Below, in pieces: positions 8,687 to 17,310 of a stretch of DNA of 64,000 nucleotides. Where the stretch lies: positions 1,145,098 through 1,209,097 of the forward strand of contig DDFH01000006.1 in NCBI GenBank assembly GCA_002337085.1, in the 5' to 3' direction. The position numbers were made by a program, and so were the translations under genes. The DNA is from Hyphomonadaceae bacterium UBA1933. Lineage in GTDB: Bacteria > Pseudomonadota > Alphaproteobacteria > Caulobacterales > Aquidulcibacteraceae. The notes under the pieces were generated by a model, which saw nothing but the letters and a program-made list of their open reading frames with translations, had not been told where the DNA came from and searched no databases. Position 1 is the first letter of the stretch. Each line of letters begins with the position of its first letter.

Positions 8687-8803
8687 TGTCATCCCGCACT
8701 TGTTGCGGGATCTAATGGTAAGACCCCGCGATATTTTTGTGCTCTTCGCCTTGTACGAAAACCGCTTCACACTTTTCCGGGCTCATCGTTATGCGGGGTG
8801 ACA
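8687..8803. repeat. Intergenic palindromic element (long form)
   Basis: Begins TGTCATCCCGCACTTGTTGC with the hairpin arm CCCGCA/TGCGGG and ends GCGGGGTGACA. The terminal arms are inverted copies of those in the aroB element. The second half is expanded (about 80 bp between ACCCCGC at 8723 and GCGGGGT at 8793) compared with the form at 25.7 kb. A partial third arm (CGCCCCGCACTT) stands at 8669-8680. It lies between convergent genes and could act as a bidirectional terminator, although no U-run follows. Confidence 0.75.
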
Positions 8804-8831
8804 GGTGTAGGTATCATTAGATAATGGCATT

Positions 8832-9032
8832 TTACTTCCGATAAGGATTTTCCCAAATTTCTTCAATCGGTTTGTTAAATAGTGCCGCGATTTTATAGGC
8901 AAGATCCAAAGATGGTATGTGTTTGGAGGTTTCAAGCGCGATAATTGCTTGCCGGGAAACCCCCAATTTATCGCCCAATTCGGCTTGGGTGAAACCATGT
9001 TCTGTGCGTAATTCTTTCAGAATTTGTTTCAT
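8832..9032 (-). CDS. XRE-family small transcriptional regulator
   Basis: 66-aa helix-turn-helix protein consisting of one Cro/CI-type domain (TQAELGDKLGVSRQAIIALE as helices 2-3), close in pattern to YgzD/YvaO-type regulators. The C-terminus NKPIEEIWENP is the usual end of this subgroup. It follows the membrane-protein gene by 12 nt on the same strand, and such XRE/small membrane protein pairs are common. I infer that it autoregulates through the ACCTTACAT sites at 9479-9552. Confidence 0.88.
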   Translation of the reverse strand: MKQILKELRTEHGFTQAELGDKLGVSRQAIIALETSKHIPSLDLAYKIAALFNKPIEEIWENPYRK

Positions 9033-9044
9033 AATATGAACTCA

Positions 9045-9464
9045 CTAGCCGCAAAGACCGGTATCAAGGCTTTTGAATACAAATTTTCCCAAAAGTGTAA
9101 CAACACCATAAGAAAACCAGAAAATCACATACACAATCCATAATTCGATATGGCTAACTAGATTGAAATTTTCCAAGAAACCCCAAAAGCTGCACAGGAA
9201 AAGGGTTATGCCTGTTGAAATGATAAATATTTTTGCCATTGCGGCCTTTAAAAATTCATCACAATGATTGATGAAGCGTAGATAAGCGATAATTTGCCCA
9301 CCAATTGCAAGGCTTGGGATAATTGCAATTATATATTTTATAAATAGTGGGGGATTAAGATTGCCAATCAAAAATGTCCCGCCGATTATTGAAATAACAT
9401 ATATTGTCATGCTGATGCCAAATTCAATATTATAGGCACTTTTTGCGTCTTTATAGCTTTTCAT
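9045..9464 (-). CDS. Four-helix membrane protein of XRE pair (DUF2178-like)
   Basis: 139 aa with four hydrophobic helices (about 15-35, 42-62, 75-95, 106-128) and little else; a 2+2 arrangement around a short charged loop. AGGAGAG 5 nt before the ATG is a strong ribosome site. It is the upstream partner of the 66-aa XRE regulator. This architecture recalls DUF2178-type proteins paired with YgzD-like regulators, but I see no diagnostic motif. The lower-GC, Ile/Phe-rich composition differs from the housekeeping neighbours. Confidence 0.65.
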   Translation of the reverse strand: MKSYKDAKSAYNIEFGISMTIYVISIIGGTFLIGNLNPPLFIKYIIAIIPSLAIGGQIIAYLRFINHCDEFLKAAMAKIFIISTGITLFLCSFWGFLENFNLVSHIELWIVYVIFWFSYGVVTLLGKFVFKSLDTGLCG

Positions 9465-9478
9465 TGTTCTCTCCTGAT

Positions 9479-9552
9479 GTTAGGCATACCTTACATTGGG
9501 CGATATGTAAGGTCAACATGACATGCTGTAAAAAGTTAGGTTTACCTTACAT
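9479..9552. promoter_or_regulatory. Three operator-like repeats upstream of the membrane protein/XRE pair
   Basis: Two direct 18-mers, GTTAGG-NN-TACCTTACAT, at 9479-9496 and 9535-9552, plus one inverted copy ATGTAAGGT at 9505-9513. The inverted copy pairs with the first site as CCTTACAT-8-ATGTAAGG. On the minus strand the inverted copy overlaps a TTGACC -35 candidate. The sites probably bind the XRE protein. The last one overlaps the final codon of gluQRS. Confidence 0.55.
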
Positions 9553-10410
9553 TTTTCTTGCTTGCTCAATCATTGTTCGCACTTGTTCAGGGGTAACACC
9601 AGAATTTCGCAAATATTTCAAACTCTGAGCCTTGTCGCGTTTGGCGAGGCGTTTGTCATCTGCGCCCAATAATAATTTATGGAATTGATAAAGTGGGACA
9701 GGCAGGGAAAGGAAATGTTGCAAAACCCTATGAATATGCGTGCTTTGGCGTAAATCTTCACCGCGAATAATGTGGGTGGTATTTTGGCGGGCATCATCAT
9801 GAACCACGCAAAGATGATAGGATGCAGGCGTATCTTTACGCGCCAGAATTACGTCACCAAGTAATAATGGATCAATTTTTGTATTATTGCCATTTGTTTC
9901 GGTGAAAAATAATTCTTCATCACCCAATAATTCCTTGGCACGGCGCGCCCAAAATCGCCATGCAAAGGGAATGTTACCACCAATTTTTGCAATGGTTTCA
10001 GCGTCAATTTCTTTGTCACTATCGCGCAATACAAGGAAATTATCGGGGCCATGCGGTGCATTCATGGCGTCATAGGCAATTTCGGTGCGGGTCTTAAAAC
10101 ATGGGTATAACAGCCCAAGCGCTTTCAATCTTTCTAAATCGCGCGCATAATCATTAAAATGCAGGGATTGCCTGATTGGCTTGTCGTCCCATTTTATCCC
10201 AAGCCATTCAAGGTCAATTTCAATATCACGATAAAATTGCGGGCGCACGCGGGTTTGATCAATATCCTCAAAGCGCAGGATGAATTTACCATCATTCGCC
10301 CGTGCAAAATCATGTGCCAATAATGCCGAATATGCGTGCCCAAGGTGCAATTCACCGGTGGGGGAAGGGGCAAAACGGGTAATTATTGGCGTTAAAACTG
10401 CTTTTGTCAT
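9547..10410 (-). CDS. gluQ: Glutamyl-Q tRNA(Asp) synthetase
   Basis: Truncated class I synthetase paralogue that attaches glutamate to queuosine in tRNA(Asp). TRFAPSPTGELHLGH carries the HIGH-type motif, FEDIDQTRVRP the substrate site, and KRLAKRD replaces KMSKS. There is no anticodon-binding domain, as expected. The zinc site of the E. coli enzyme is absent, with a lone Cys in LYPCFKTRTE. I prefer the ATG at 10410 (MTKAVLTPIITRF, 287 aa), because the HIGH region then starts close to the N-terminus as in the family; an ATG 13 codons upstream is possible, and neither has a good ribosome site. Confidence 0.88.
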   Translation of the reverse strand: MTKAVLTPIITRFAPSPTGELHLGHAYSALLAHDFARANDGKFILRFEDIDQTRVRPQFYRDIEIDLEWLGIKWDDKPIRQSLHFNDYARDLERLKALGLLYPCFKTRTEIAYDAMNAPHGPDNFLVLRDSDKEIDAETIAKIGGNIPFAWRFWARRAKELLGDEELFFTETNGNNTKIDPLLLGDVILARKDTPASYHLCVVHDDARQNTTHIIRGEDLRQSTHIHRVLQHFLSLPVPLYQFHKLLLGADDKRLAKRDKAQSLKYLRNSGVTPEQVRTMIEQARKM

Positions 10411-10510
10411 TTTTGTTTCAAGAGAATCGATTAACTTATATTCATTCAAAGGAGATTTGTCTTCAATAATTTATTCACGAGACAAATAATCAAAATAGAT
10501 GGGGGCTGTG

Positions 10511-11116
10511 ATGTCATCTAACCCCAGTGGGGTGTTCGACCCGTTTAATCACGCACAATTCAAAACTAATTTTCGTAAAAACGATTATCCCGTATTGGTG
10601 CTTAATGCCGATTATATGCCATTATCTTATTTTCCATTGTCCCTATGGTCGTGGCAAGATGCGATAAAGGCGGTCTATCTTCAGCGCGTTGTCGTGCTTT
10701 CAACCTATGACGAATATGTCCATAGCCCAAATATGGAAATGCGTATTCCCAGCGTGATTTCATTAAAGGAATATGTGAAACAGGACCGAAGCCTTGCCTT
10801 CACGCGCTTTAACCTCTTTTTGCGCGATGGTTTTAGCTGTGTTTATTGTGGCTCTAAAAAAGATTTGACCTTTGACCACGTTATTCCCCGTTCAATGGGT
10901 GGAAAAACCAATTGGGAAAATATCGTAACCGCCTGTTCAAAATGTAATGCCAAAAAGGGCGGCAGAACGCCAGAACAGGCAAATATGCCAATTCCATACA
11001 GGCCACAAAGACCATCACTTTATGCAATCCAAGAAACTGGTCGAAGGTTTCCGCCAAACTATCTGCACGAAACCTGGCTTGATTGGCTTTATTGGGACAT
11101 TGAATTGGACGAATAA
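10511..11116 (+). CDS. HNH endonuclease
   Basis: Predicted cytoplasmic HNH nuclease, 201 aa from ATG 10511 (chosen because GGGGG lies about 7 nt upstream; ATG 10499 is the alternative). The C-terminal half has a Cys4-type HNH: CVYCG, FDHVIPRSMGG (catalytic DH) and CSKCNAKKGGRTP. The N-terminal part contains VLNADYMPLSYFPLSLWSWQ, which marks the widespread chromosomal HNH family found alone in alphaproteobacteria rather than in restriction operons. No methylase or defence gene is adjacent. It diverges from gluQ over about 100 bp. Confidence 0.85.
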   Translation: MSSNPSGVFDPFNHAQFKTNFRKNDYPVLVLNADYMPLSYFPLSLWSWQDAIKAVYLQRVVVLSTYDEYVHSPNMEMRIPSVISLKEYVKQDRSLAFTRFNLFLRDGFSCVYCGSKKDLTFDHVIPRSMGGKTNWENIVTACSKCNAKKGGRTPEQANMPIPYRPQRPSLYAIQETGRRFPPNYLHETWLDWLYWDIELDE

Positions 11117-11134
11117 TCCACCTATATTCAATTG

Positions 11135-12133
11135 ATGAAAAATAAGTTTCTCTCACGTTTGTCAAAAGCATCGCTTGGTGGCGGCGTTACCTTTGTTGCA
11201 AGTGTGGGGCAGGCTTTGGCTCTGCTATTAAAGCTCGTGCTTGGATTGATAGTTTTACTAACTAATGCAATTAATCAAAAAAATGCAAAGAAGCCCCTGT
11301 TAAAAACCAAAAGCAGAGAGCAGGCATTGGAAGAATTTTTTATGGCAAAGAATAATTTTAATTTTGACCCCAAAGTTGACCCCAAATTAAACCTTGCGCG
11401 GATTCGCTTTGAAAAAGAGGTTGGCGCAATCCGCGAGCAAGAGCGCGAAAAAAAACGTAAATTCAACCGAATTGATGGCGCGTGGAAACTTATAAGTGTT
11501 GGCACTGGCCTATTCCTTGGTGGTGTGACCATTGATACATTGCATGTTGGTGGTATTGGTCTTGGTATCTTGGCAGGGGCTTTTGTTGGCTGGATTGGTG
11601 CGGTAATTAATAACTTCATTGTAAAACAATCGAAAAATGATAATTATACCGTTGTCCCCAAGCGTGAGGCCGTAACCGCGCCGACAATTGTATCCAATGA
11701 CTTGCCACAATCGCGTAATGAGCTTGTGCAGAAGGTTTTATTAGAGGCCGCAACCAATCTTCAAAAAATTGATGATACAATTGTAACCTTCAAGCACCCT
11801 GATTCAATCAATATTGTTACGCAGCTTGTTACTACGGGTAAAAGGATTATGGGCAAGGTTGCCGATGATCCCGATAAATTTAATATTGCCCAGCGTGTCT
11901 TTACCTATTATTCCAAAGAGGCAGTTGCCGTTGCCGCCAGCCTTGGCAAAATGGAAAACGACACCAAGCCCGATGTCGCCCGTATCCTAAGCACGCAATC
12001 GGTTTTACAAAAACTGGTATTATTGTTTGAAAGCACCGAACTAGAGCTTAAGGATGATGATAATAAAGCGCTTGATATTGATTTGAAATTGCTTGACCAA
12101 TCTTTAAAAGCCGATTTAAAAATTAATAACTAG
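11135..12133 (+). CDS. XpaC-like membrane-associated protein
   Basis: 332 aa from ATG 11135 (a TTG stands one codon upstream). A helix-forming N-terminus (about 15-45) is followed by a charged region, then a membrane hairpin about 120-165 rich in Gly (GTGLFLGGVTIDTLHVGGIG). The C-terminal half, with LLEAATNLQKIDDTI, IVTQLVTTGKRIM, DDPDKFNIAQRVFTYYSKEAV and a leucine-rich end, has the spacing I associate with the XpaC (5-bromo-4-chloroindolyl phosphate hydrolysis) family, often paired with TelA. No telA is here. The gene's stop directly abuts the start of the antiporter gene. Function unknown. Confidence 0.6.
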   Translation: MKNKFLSRLSKASLGGGVTFVASVGQALALLLKLVLGLIVLLTNAINQKNAKKPLLKTKSREQALEEFFMAKNNFNFDPKVDPKLNLARIRFEKEVGAIREQEREKKRKFNRIDGAWKLISVGTGLFLGGVTIDTLHVGGIGLGILAGAFVGWIGAVINNFIVKQSKNDNYTVVPKREAVTAPTIVSNDLPQSRNELVQKVLLEAATNLQKIDDTIVTFKHPDSINIVTQLVTTGKRIMGKVADDPDKFNIAQRVFTYYSKEAVAVAASLGKMENDTKPDVARILSTQSVLQKLVLLFESTELELKDDDNKALDIDLKLLDQSLKADLKINN

Positions 12134-13411
12134 ATGAATACAATCCATCAGGCAGAAAATCTATTATTTTCGGTTCTTGTACAAATCATCATTATGATTT
12201 GTGCGGCACGCCTTATGAATAATGTTTTCCGTAAGATGAAACAGCCAGGTGTAATCGGTGAAATTGTTGCGGGATTATTGCTTGGGCCATCACTATTTGG
12301 GCATTTTTTTCCAGATGTTTCAATTGCAATATTTGGTGTCAAGCCACACCCCGCCATTAGTGTTCTAAGCCAAATTGGGCTTTTGTTTTTAATGTTCCAA
12401 ATTGGTTTGGATTTTGAATATAAAAATTTAAAAGATAGAAAAAACCGAAATCTGGTAACGACTATTTCCTTGGTTTCTGTGATTGTTCCCTTTATATCTG
12501 GCGCATTAATTGGTTATTTTTCACATTCATATTTTGCGCCAAATATTCCGCTAATTCCATATATTTTATTTATCGGAACCGCAGTTTCAATTACCGCAGT
12601 TCCAATTATGGGGCGCATTCTAAAGCAGTTTAAACTTGAAAAAACTGATATGGGATTGGTTGCCATTTCATCTGCGGCGGCAAATGATGTTGCCGGTTGG
12701 ATTATATTGGCGACAATTTCGGCAATAAGCATAAATGAATTTGCCATTGGTCATTTGGCGCTACAAATTTTTGGCTTATTAATTTTAATCCCGCTTGCCA
12801 AATTTGTTTTGATACCTTTTGCCAATAATCTTACAAAAACAATCGATGAAAATAATCATGATATAACGCCAAATACGATGGCAATAATAATTATAATGAT
12901 TTTGGCATTTGGTTTATATACCCAAAAATTAGGGATTTTCACCATTTTTGGCGGCTTTATGACGGGCTTGTTTTTCCATTATAACCACCAATTTTCAATT
13001 GCTTGGCGTAAAAATGTAACCAATTTTATCATGGTATTTTTATTGCCAATTTTCTTTACTTTTACGGGTCTAAGAACCAATGTTTTGGGTCTTGGTGCGC
13101 CAACTGAAATAATATGGCTTGTGATTATACTTTTGGCATCAATAGTGTCGAAAATTGTTCCGGTTTATTTTGTTGCGCGGGCATATGGTTATAAGGATGA
13201 GCAGGCAAAAATTGTCGCGATTTTGATGAACACACGCGCACTAATGGAATTAATCGTACTTAATGTTGGCTATGATTTGGGTATTTTGCCACAGAATATT
13301 TTTACAATGCTTACTATTATGGCAATTGTAACCACATTAATTACTGGCCCATTATTGAAAATAAGCCTGCAAAAAATGGGTCATGCAATTGATACCAAAT
13401 TTGAAAGCTAA
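12134..13411 (+). CDS. CPA2-type cation/proton antiporter
   Basis: Inner-membrane monovalent cation:proton antiporter of the NapA/KefB type, 425 aa, 12-13 predicted helices, without the C-terminal TrkA domain of Kef channels. Characteristic pieces are GVIGEIVAGLLLGPSL at the start, FLMFQIGLDFE, SITAVPIMGRIL and SSAAANDVAGWIILA, containing the ND transport motif of electrogenic antiporters. FFTFTGLRTN and MNTRALMELIVLNVG follow. It begins at the base after the XpaC-like stop, so the two are translated as a unit. It is convergent with the MFS gene with a 4-bp overlap of stops. Confidence 0.9.
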   Translation: MNTIHQAENLLFSVLVQIIIMICAARLMNNVFRKMKQPGVIGEIVAGLLLGPSLFGHFFPDVSIAIFGVKPHPAISVLSQIGLLFLMFQIGLDFEYKNLKDRKNRNLVTTISLVSVIVPFISGALIGYFSHSYFAPNIPLIPYILFIGTAVSITAVPIMGRILKQFKLEKTDMGLVAISSAAANDVAGWIILATISAISINEFAIGHLALQIFGLLILIPLAKFVLIPFANNLTKTIDENNHDITPNTMAIIIIMILAFGLYTQKLGIFTIFGGFMTGLFFHYNHQFSIAWRKNVTNFIMVFLLPIFFTFTGLRTNVLGLGAPTEIIWLVIILLASIVSKIVPVYFVARAYGYKDEQAKIVAILMNTRALMELIVLNVGYDLGILPQNIFTMLTIMAIVTTLITGPLLKISLQKMGHAIDTKFES

Positions 13412-14709
13412 TCTTTTATTTGCGCATCAGAGAAACGGTTGGCTTCTTTTAGTGGTTTGAATAATTTCATCCATGCACCCGCAACCGCAATTGCGCCAAA
13501 GCCACCCAAAATAACCGCCATTACAGGACCCAAGAAGCGCGCCGCAAGCCCTGATTGAAACTCACCTAATTCGTTGGATGCGGATATGAAAAGGGTTGAA
13601 ACCGCGCCCACACGCCCACGCATATTATCAGGTGTTGCAAGCTGCATCAGGCTTTGACGAACATAGACTGAAATCATATCCGCCGCACCGGCAATCGCCA
13701 AAAAGAACGCCGATAAATAAAGCATGCGAGAGGCACCAAAGCCAATTGTGGCAAGCCCAAAAATACCAACTGCGCCAAACATCCAAAGCCCAACTTTTTC
13801 ACGAATTGGATTTATTGCAAGCATTAGTGCAACAATTGCGGCGCCAACCGATGGTGCGGCACGTAAAATCCCTAATGCTTGGGCATTTTCATGCAAAATA
13901 TCGCGTGCAAAAACCGGCATCAACGCGGTTGCACCAGCAAGCAAGACGACCGCCAAGTCTAATGAAATTGCACCCAAAACGATTTTATTATTCCAAACAA
14001 AGCCAAGCCCTTCTTTGATAAGGACGATGAATTTTTCTTGGGTTTTTGAATAATCTTGTGGTGGGGTTTTGGTTAAAAATATTACCAAGACCGCAATGAT
14101 TTGTAATATCAAACAGGTTAGATAAACATTTACTGCGCCACTAATATATAAAAATCCGGCAATTGATGGCCCAATAATGCTTGCACCCTGAAAACCCAAT
14201 GAATTCCATGCGATTGCTTGTGGCAATTCTTCACGCGGGACAAGATTGGGGCCAAGTGCGCTCATGGCGGGGGGTAAAAAGGCACGAATTACCCCAAAAC
14301 CAGCCGCCACCGAAAAAATCATGATAAATGCCAAATGCGTTGGAGATTTTGTCGATAACATCAAGGTCGCCGATAAAATAACCTCAAGCAATAGGGCAAG
14401 AATGATTATAATTTTGCGATTATATTTATCGACCGCTTGACCACCAATTAATGATAGGAAAAACAATGGCACAAATTGTGCCAAACCAACCATACCCAAA
14501 AGGAAAGCACTTTTTTCAATATTCATGCTATCGCGGGCAAGGTTATATATTTGCCAGCCAATTGCAACAGCCTGCATTTGCAGACCCATGGACGCAATTA
14601 CACGCATGAACCAGAATTGGGCATAGGCGCGGTGTCTAAAGACACCAAGCGGGGGGAGGCGGGGGGCTTTAATATTACTCACAAGATTTCTATCCGCCTG
14701 CTGCGACAT
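13408..14709 (-). CDS. MFS transporter (EntS-like, MFS_3 group)
   Basis: Probable exporter with 12 helices, 433 aa from ATG 14709. GVFRHRAYAQFWFMRVIASMG at the first helix and NRKIIIILALLLE after helix 2 are typical of the EntS/MFS_3 family; DNMRGRVGAVSTLFI is the later cytoplasmic loop signature. The substrate cannot be told from sequence. The start is uncertain: ATG 14751 and GTG 14682 are alternatives and none has a strong ribosome site. I chose 14709 because it leaves room for the divergent promoter of the acetyltransferase. Confidence 0.82.
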   Translation of the reverse strand: MSQQADRNLVSNIKAPRLPPLGVFRHRAYAQFWFMRVIASMGLQMQAVAIGWQIYNLARDSMNIEKSAFLLGMVGLAQFVPLFFLSLIGGQAVDKYNRKIIIILALLLEVILSATLMLSTKSPTHLAFIMIFSVAAGFGVIRAFLPPAMSALGPNLVPREELPQAIAWNSLGFQGASIIGPSIAGFLYISGAVNVYLTCLILQIIAVLVIFLTKTPPQDYSKTQEKFIVLIKEGLGFVWNNKIVLGAISLDLAVVLLAGATALMPVFARDILHENAQALGILRAAPSVGAAIVALMLAINPIREKVGLWMFGAVGIFGLATIGFGASRMLYLSAFFLAIAGAADMISVYVRQSLMQLATPDNMRGRVGAVSTLFISASNELGEFQSGLAARFLGPVMAVILGGFGAIAVAGAWMKLFKPLKEANRFSDAQIKD

Positions 14710-14811
14710 TTTGGCAAGTATTGATAGCCGAAAAATACAGCTTTTCTGCATAAGTTGCTTTTAAAACCAACAATTTTATACCAAAGCGGCGCAGTAATTT
14801 TGGAGGCTATC

Positions 14812-15318
14812 ATTACAGACCAAACGCCATATTATTTTCAAGATAATGCTGACAATGATGTTATTGTGGGCGCTTTATACGCGCGCGCATTTGGTCCGGC
14901 GCGTTTTGTAAAGGCGGCGCATTTTTTGCGCTTGGGAAATGTTTGTGATTATGACCTTTCTTATGTTGCCAAAATTGATGGTAAAATCATCGCCGCTTGT
15001 CGTATGTGGCACATAAAGGATGAGTTTGGCAACACGGCCGTTTTTCTTGGCCCAATTGCGGTTGAACGCCAATATCGGCATTTGCGAATTGGGCATGAAT
15101 TGATGAAACTATGCCTTAATGCCTGTGACGCAATGGGTGTTAAAATCGTGCTTTTAGTTGGCGATTATTCATATTTTGCGCAATTTGACTTTGAACATGC
15201 GCCCAATAATCTTGTATTTCCGCTTCCAGTTATGGATGGGCGGGTTTTGTGGCGTAAAACAGAGAATGATGTGACCCTAAAGGGGCGGATTTTTCCCTTC
15301 CCGCCACCACATAAATAA
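14812..15318 (+). CDS. GNAT-family N-acetyltransferase, probable ATT start
   Basis: Acetyl-CoA-dependent acyltransferase; the substrate is unknown. VFLGPIAVERQYRHLRIGHELM carries the acetyl-CoA pyrophosphate-binding pattern (Q/R-x-x-G-x-G-like), followed by a helix and FDFEHAPNNLVFPLPV as in alphaproteobacterial YhbS-like members. The frame opens at TTG 14755, but TTG overlaps a promoter-like TTGCTT-16-TATACC. A GGAGG at 14802-14806 sits 5 nt before an in-frame ATT at 14812, so ATT is my preferred start (168 aa). The 3' end overlaps the convergent gene by 42 bp. Confidence 0.75.
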   Translation: MTDQTPYYFQDNADNDVIVGALYARAFGPARFVKAAHFLRLGNVCDYDLSYVAKIDGKIIAACRMWHIKDEFGNTAVFLGPIAVERQYRHLRIGHELMKLCLNACDAMGVKIVLLVGDYSYFAQFDFEHAPNNLVFPLPVMDGRVLWRKTENDVTLKGRIFPFPPPHK

Positions 15319-17310
15319 TGCCGCCATTGCAAGTAAGAATGCAATTATAGCAGGGTTTATAATCGGCCTTTTTTCAATGGCATTGGTGGATAATATTTTA
15401 TTATCAATCAAATACAGCCCGTTATCAAATGTTGGTGTGTTGCGCGGTTTAAGGGAAATTTTTGGCATTGTGCCATTGGCCGCGCGCCCAATAAAGAATG
15501 CAGATGATGCGGTTTTTAGGATTTTATTGTTCAAATAATCGCGATTGGCGCGCAAATCATTTTCGGTAATTTCATCGCCGCCGCCTTTAATATTAAAGGC
15601 ACTTAAATCACCATATGATGCGTGATACAGCCCATCGGCAATATTGGAAATTCCCATTGTAAAGCTGCGATTTTCGTCAAAATCAGGTTTGAAACTTTGC
15701 TTTTGCGTGCCGCCATCAAAATTCAAAACATCATCTTTATCGCTTTGCAAATTAATGGTGATTTGTGAAAAATCGCTCTGCATTGAAAGAAGGTTGTTTT
15801 CCAATGCCGGCTCACCCAAAAGCCAGCCTGTTGTATTGCGGAATAGCTCGCGGAATGGGCCACCACCTTCAAACCCGCGCTGCCATAGCCAAGATTTATC
15901 TGATAAGAGTGCCGCAACCCGACCTTTGCCAAAATATGACGTTATTAATAATGGCGCGCCATCACCACTCATAAGGACGTTGCCTTTTGGTGTTGCCTCT
16001 ATAATTCGGGTCCAATTTCCCCATTTGCTTTGGTCATCTTTTAATGGCGCAGTAATGGGGTTTGCCAAGCCTTGTTGGGTTATTTGTGGGCTATACTCCT
16101 TATCGACCACTTTGGTCTTACCAGTGAATGGAAGCACTTGTGACAATGGTGTTGATAAAAGCCCCTCATTCTCCGCCTCTGATGAGCCAGCAAGCATTAA
16201 AAACGCACCGCCATTATCAACCCAATCCACAATATTTTGCAAATATTCATCGGGCAATGCTTCGATGCGGGTGAATTTATCAAAAACAATTAGGTCGAAA
16301 TCAGCAAGACGTTCATTGAATAATTCATAGGTTGGAAAGGGGATGAGGGATAATTCATCATCGCTGGCATTCAAATCCTTATCAAAAGAGCGCATGATGG
16401 TGAAATGCACCAAATCAACATTGGGGTCGGATTTTAAAAGGTTGCGCCATGCCCGCAAACCCTCGTATGGATCACCACTTACAAGTAATACCCGCAATCT
16501 TTCACGAACCCCTTCAATATCTGTGGTGATATAATTATTATTATTACTTATTTCGCCATTAATCGGGGTTACGCTTATGGCGATTGGGGTTTTGCCCCGC
16601 TTTAGCACCGGGAAATTTAAATCAATTTCTTTATTAACCGCCGCCATTAATTTTTGTGGTGGTTGATTGCCAATATTCACAATCAATTCAGTGTGTTGCA
16701 ACCCAAACCCATTTTCAATTATCTTTAGCTTTAGATGGGCCATTTGCCCAACCTCGGTCGCGACGGGGTTTTGGGTGATTTTTAAATAGATATCTTTTTC
16801 ATCATTTGCGCCAACCAAAAGCTGATGCAATGGGAAATCATAATTCATGCGAACCGCATTTTTTATCAAACCATCGGTGATGATAATTGCGCCCGCGATT
16901 TGTTTGGGGTTTATATTTGATTTTGCTTGCTCTATTGCGCGGATTAGATTTGCACCATCACTTTTGTTAATCGCGGTTTCAATGATTTTCAGATTGGAAA
17001 TTTTCCCCAATTCATCCATTAGCCTTTTGTGCGCAATATCTGCGCCATCAATGCGATTTGTGGCGCGCATTGATGGGGAATTATCCGTAACCACAATCAC
17101 ATAATTAGGTAGTGAAAAGGACTGATTTTTGATGATTTGGGGATTTAAAAGAATGATTGCCAGAAGTGCAAATAACATCCCACGTGCAATTTTGGCTTTG
17201 CCATTTTTAAAAATATAAAACCCAAGCCCAAATACAAGGATAATTATTATCCCAATTACATATGGAAGTTTTAAAATTGGGTCAAAGGCGATTTGGTGCA
17301 AATTATTCAT
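15277..17310 (-). CDS. Membrane-anchored VWA/amidotransferase-like protein of the moxR operon
   Basis: 677 aa, last gene of the moxR-DUF58-BatA operon. Two helices at the N-terminus (about 15-55) and one near the C-terminus (about 648-668) bracket a large periplasmic part. The start of that part (NYVIVVTDNSPSMRATN) resembles a von Willebrand A fold with a modified MIDAS (DNSPS in place of DxSxS). The middle holds a glutamine-amidotransferase-like fold (DYDLIVFDKF-like and GGAFLMLAGSSE segments). Catalysis is not indicated. ATG overlaps the stop of the previous gene by 1 nt (TAATG), with GGGGG before it. Such operons act in envelope homeostasis or protein-complex assembly. Confidence 0.75.
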   Translation of the reverse strand: MNNLHQIAFDPILKLPYVIGIIIILVFGLGFYIFKNGKAKIARGMLFALLAIILLNPQIIKNQSFSLPNYVIVVTDNSPSMRATNRIDGADIAHKRLMDELGKISNLKIIETAINKSDGANLIRAIEQAKSNINPKQIAGAIIITDGLIKNAVRMNYDFPLHQLLVGANDEKDIYLKITQNPVATEVGQMAHLKLKIIENGFGLQHTELIVNIGNQPPQKLMAAVNKEIDLNFPVLKRGKTPIAISVTPINGEISNNNNYITTDIEGVRERLRVLLVSGDPYEGLRAWRNLLKSDPNVDLVHFTIMRSFDKDLNASDDELSLIPFPTYELFNERLADFDLIVFDKFTRIEALPDEYLQNIVDWVDNGGAFLMLAGSSEAENEGLLSTPLSQVLPFTGKTKVVDKEYSPQITQQGLANPITAPLKDDQSKWGNWTRIIEATPKGNVLMSGDGAPLLITSYFGKGRVAALLSDKSWLWQRGFEGGGPFRELFRNTTGWLLGEPALENNLLSMQSDFSQITINLQSDKDDVLNFDGGTQKQSFKPDFDENRSFTMGISNIADGLYHASYGDLSAFNIKGGGDEITENDLRANRDYLNNKILKTASSAFFIGRAANGTMPKISLKPRNTPTFDNGLYLIDNKILSTNAIEKRPIINPAIIAFLLAMAALFMWWREGKNPPL

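Noticed and set aside
10511..11116. Restriction or defence island around the HNH gene
   Set aside because: No methylase, helicase or toxin genes nearby; the protein belongs to a stand-alone chromosomal HNH type.
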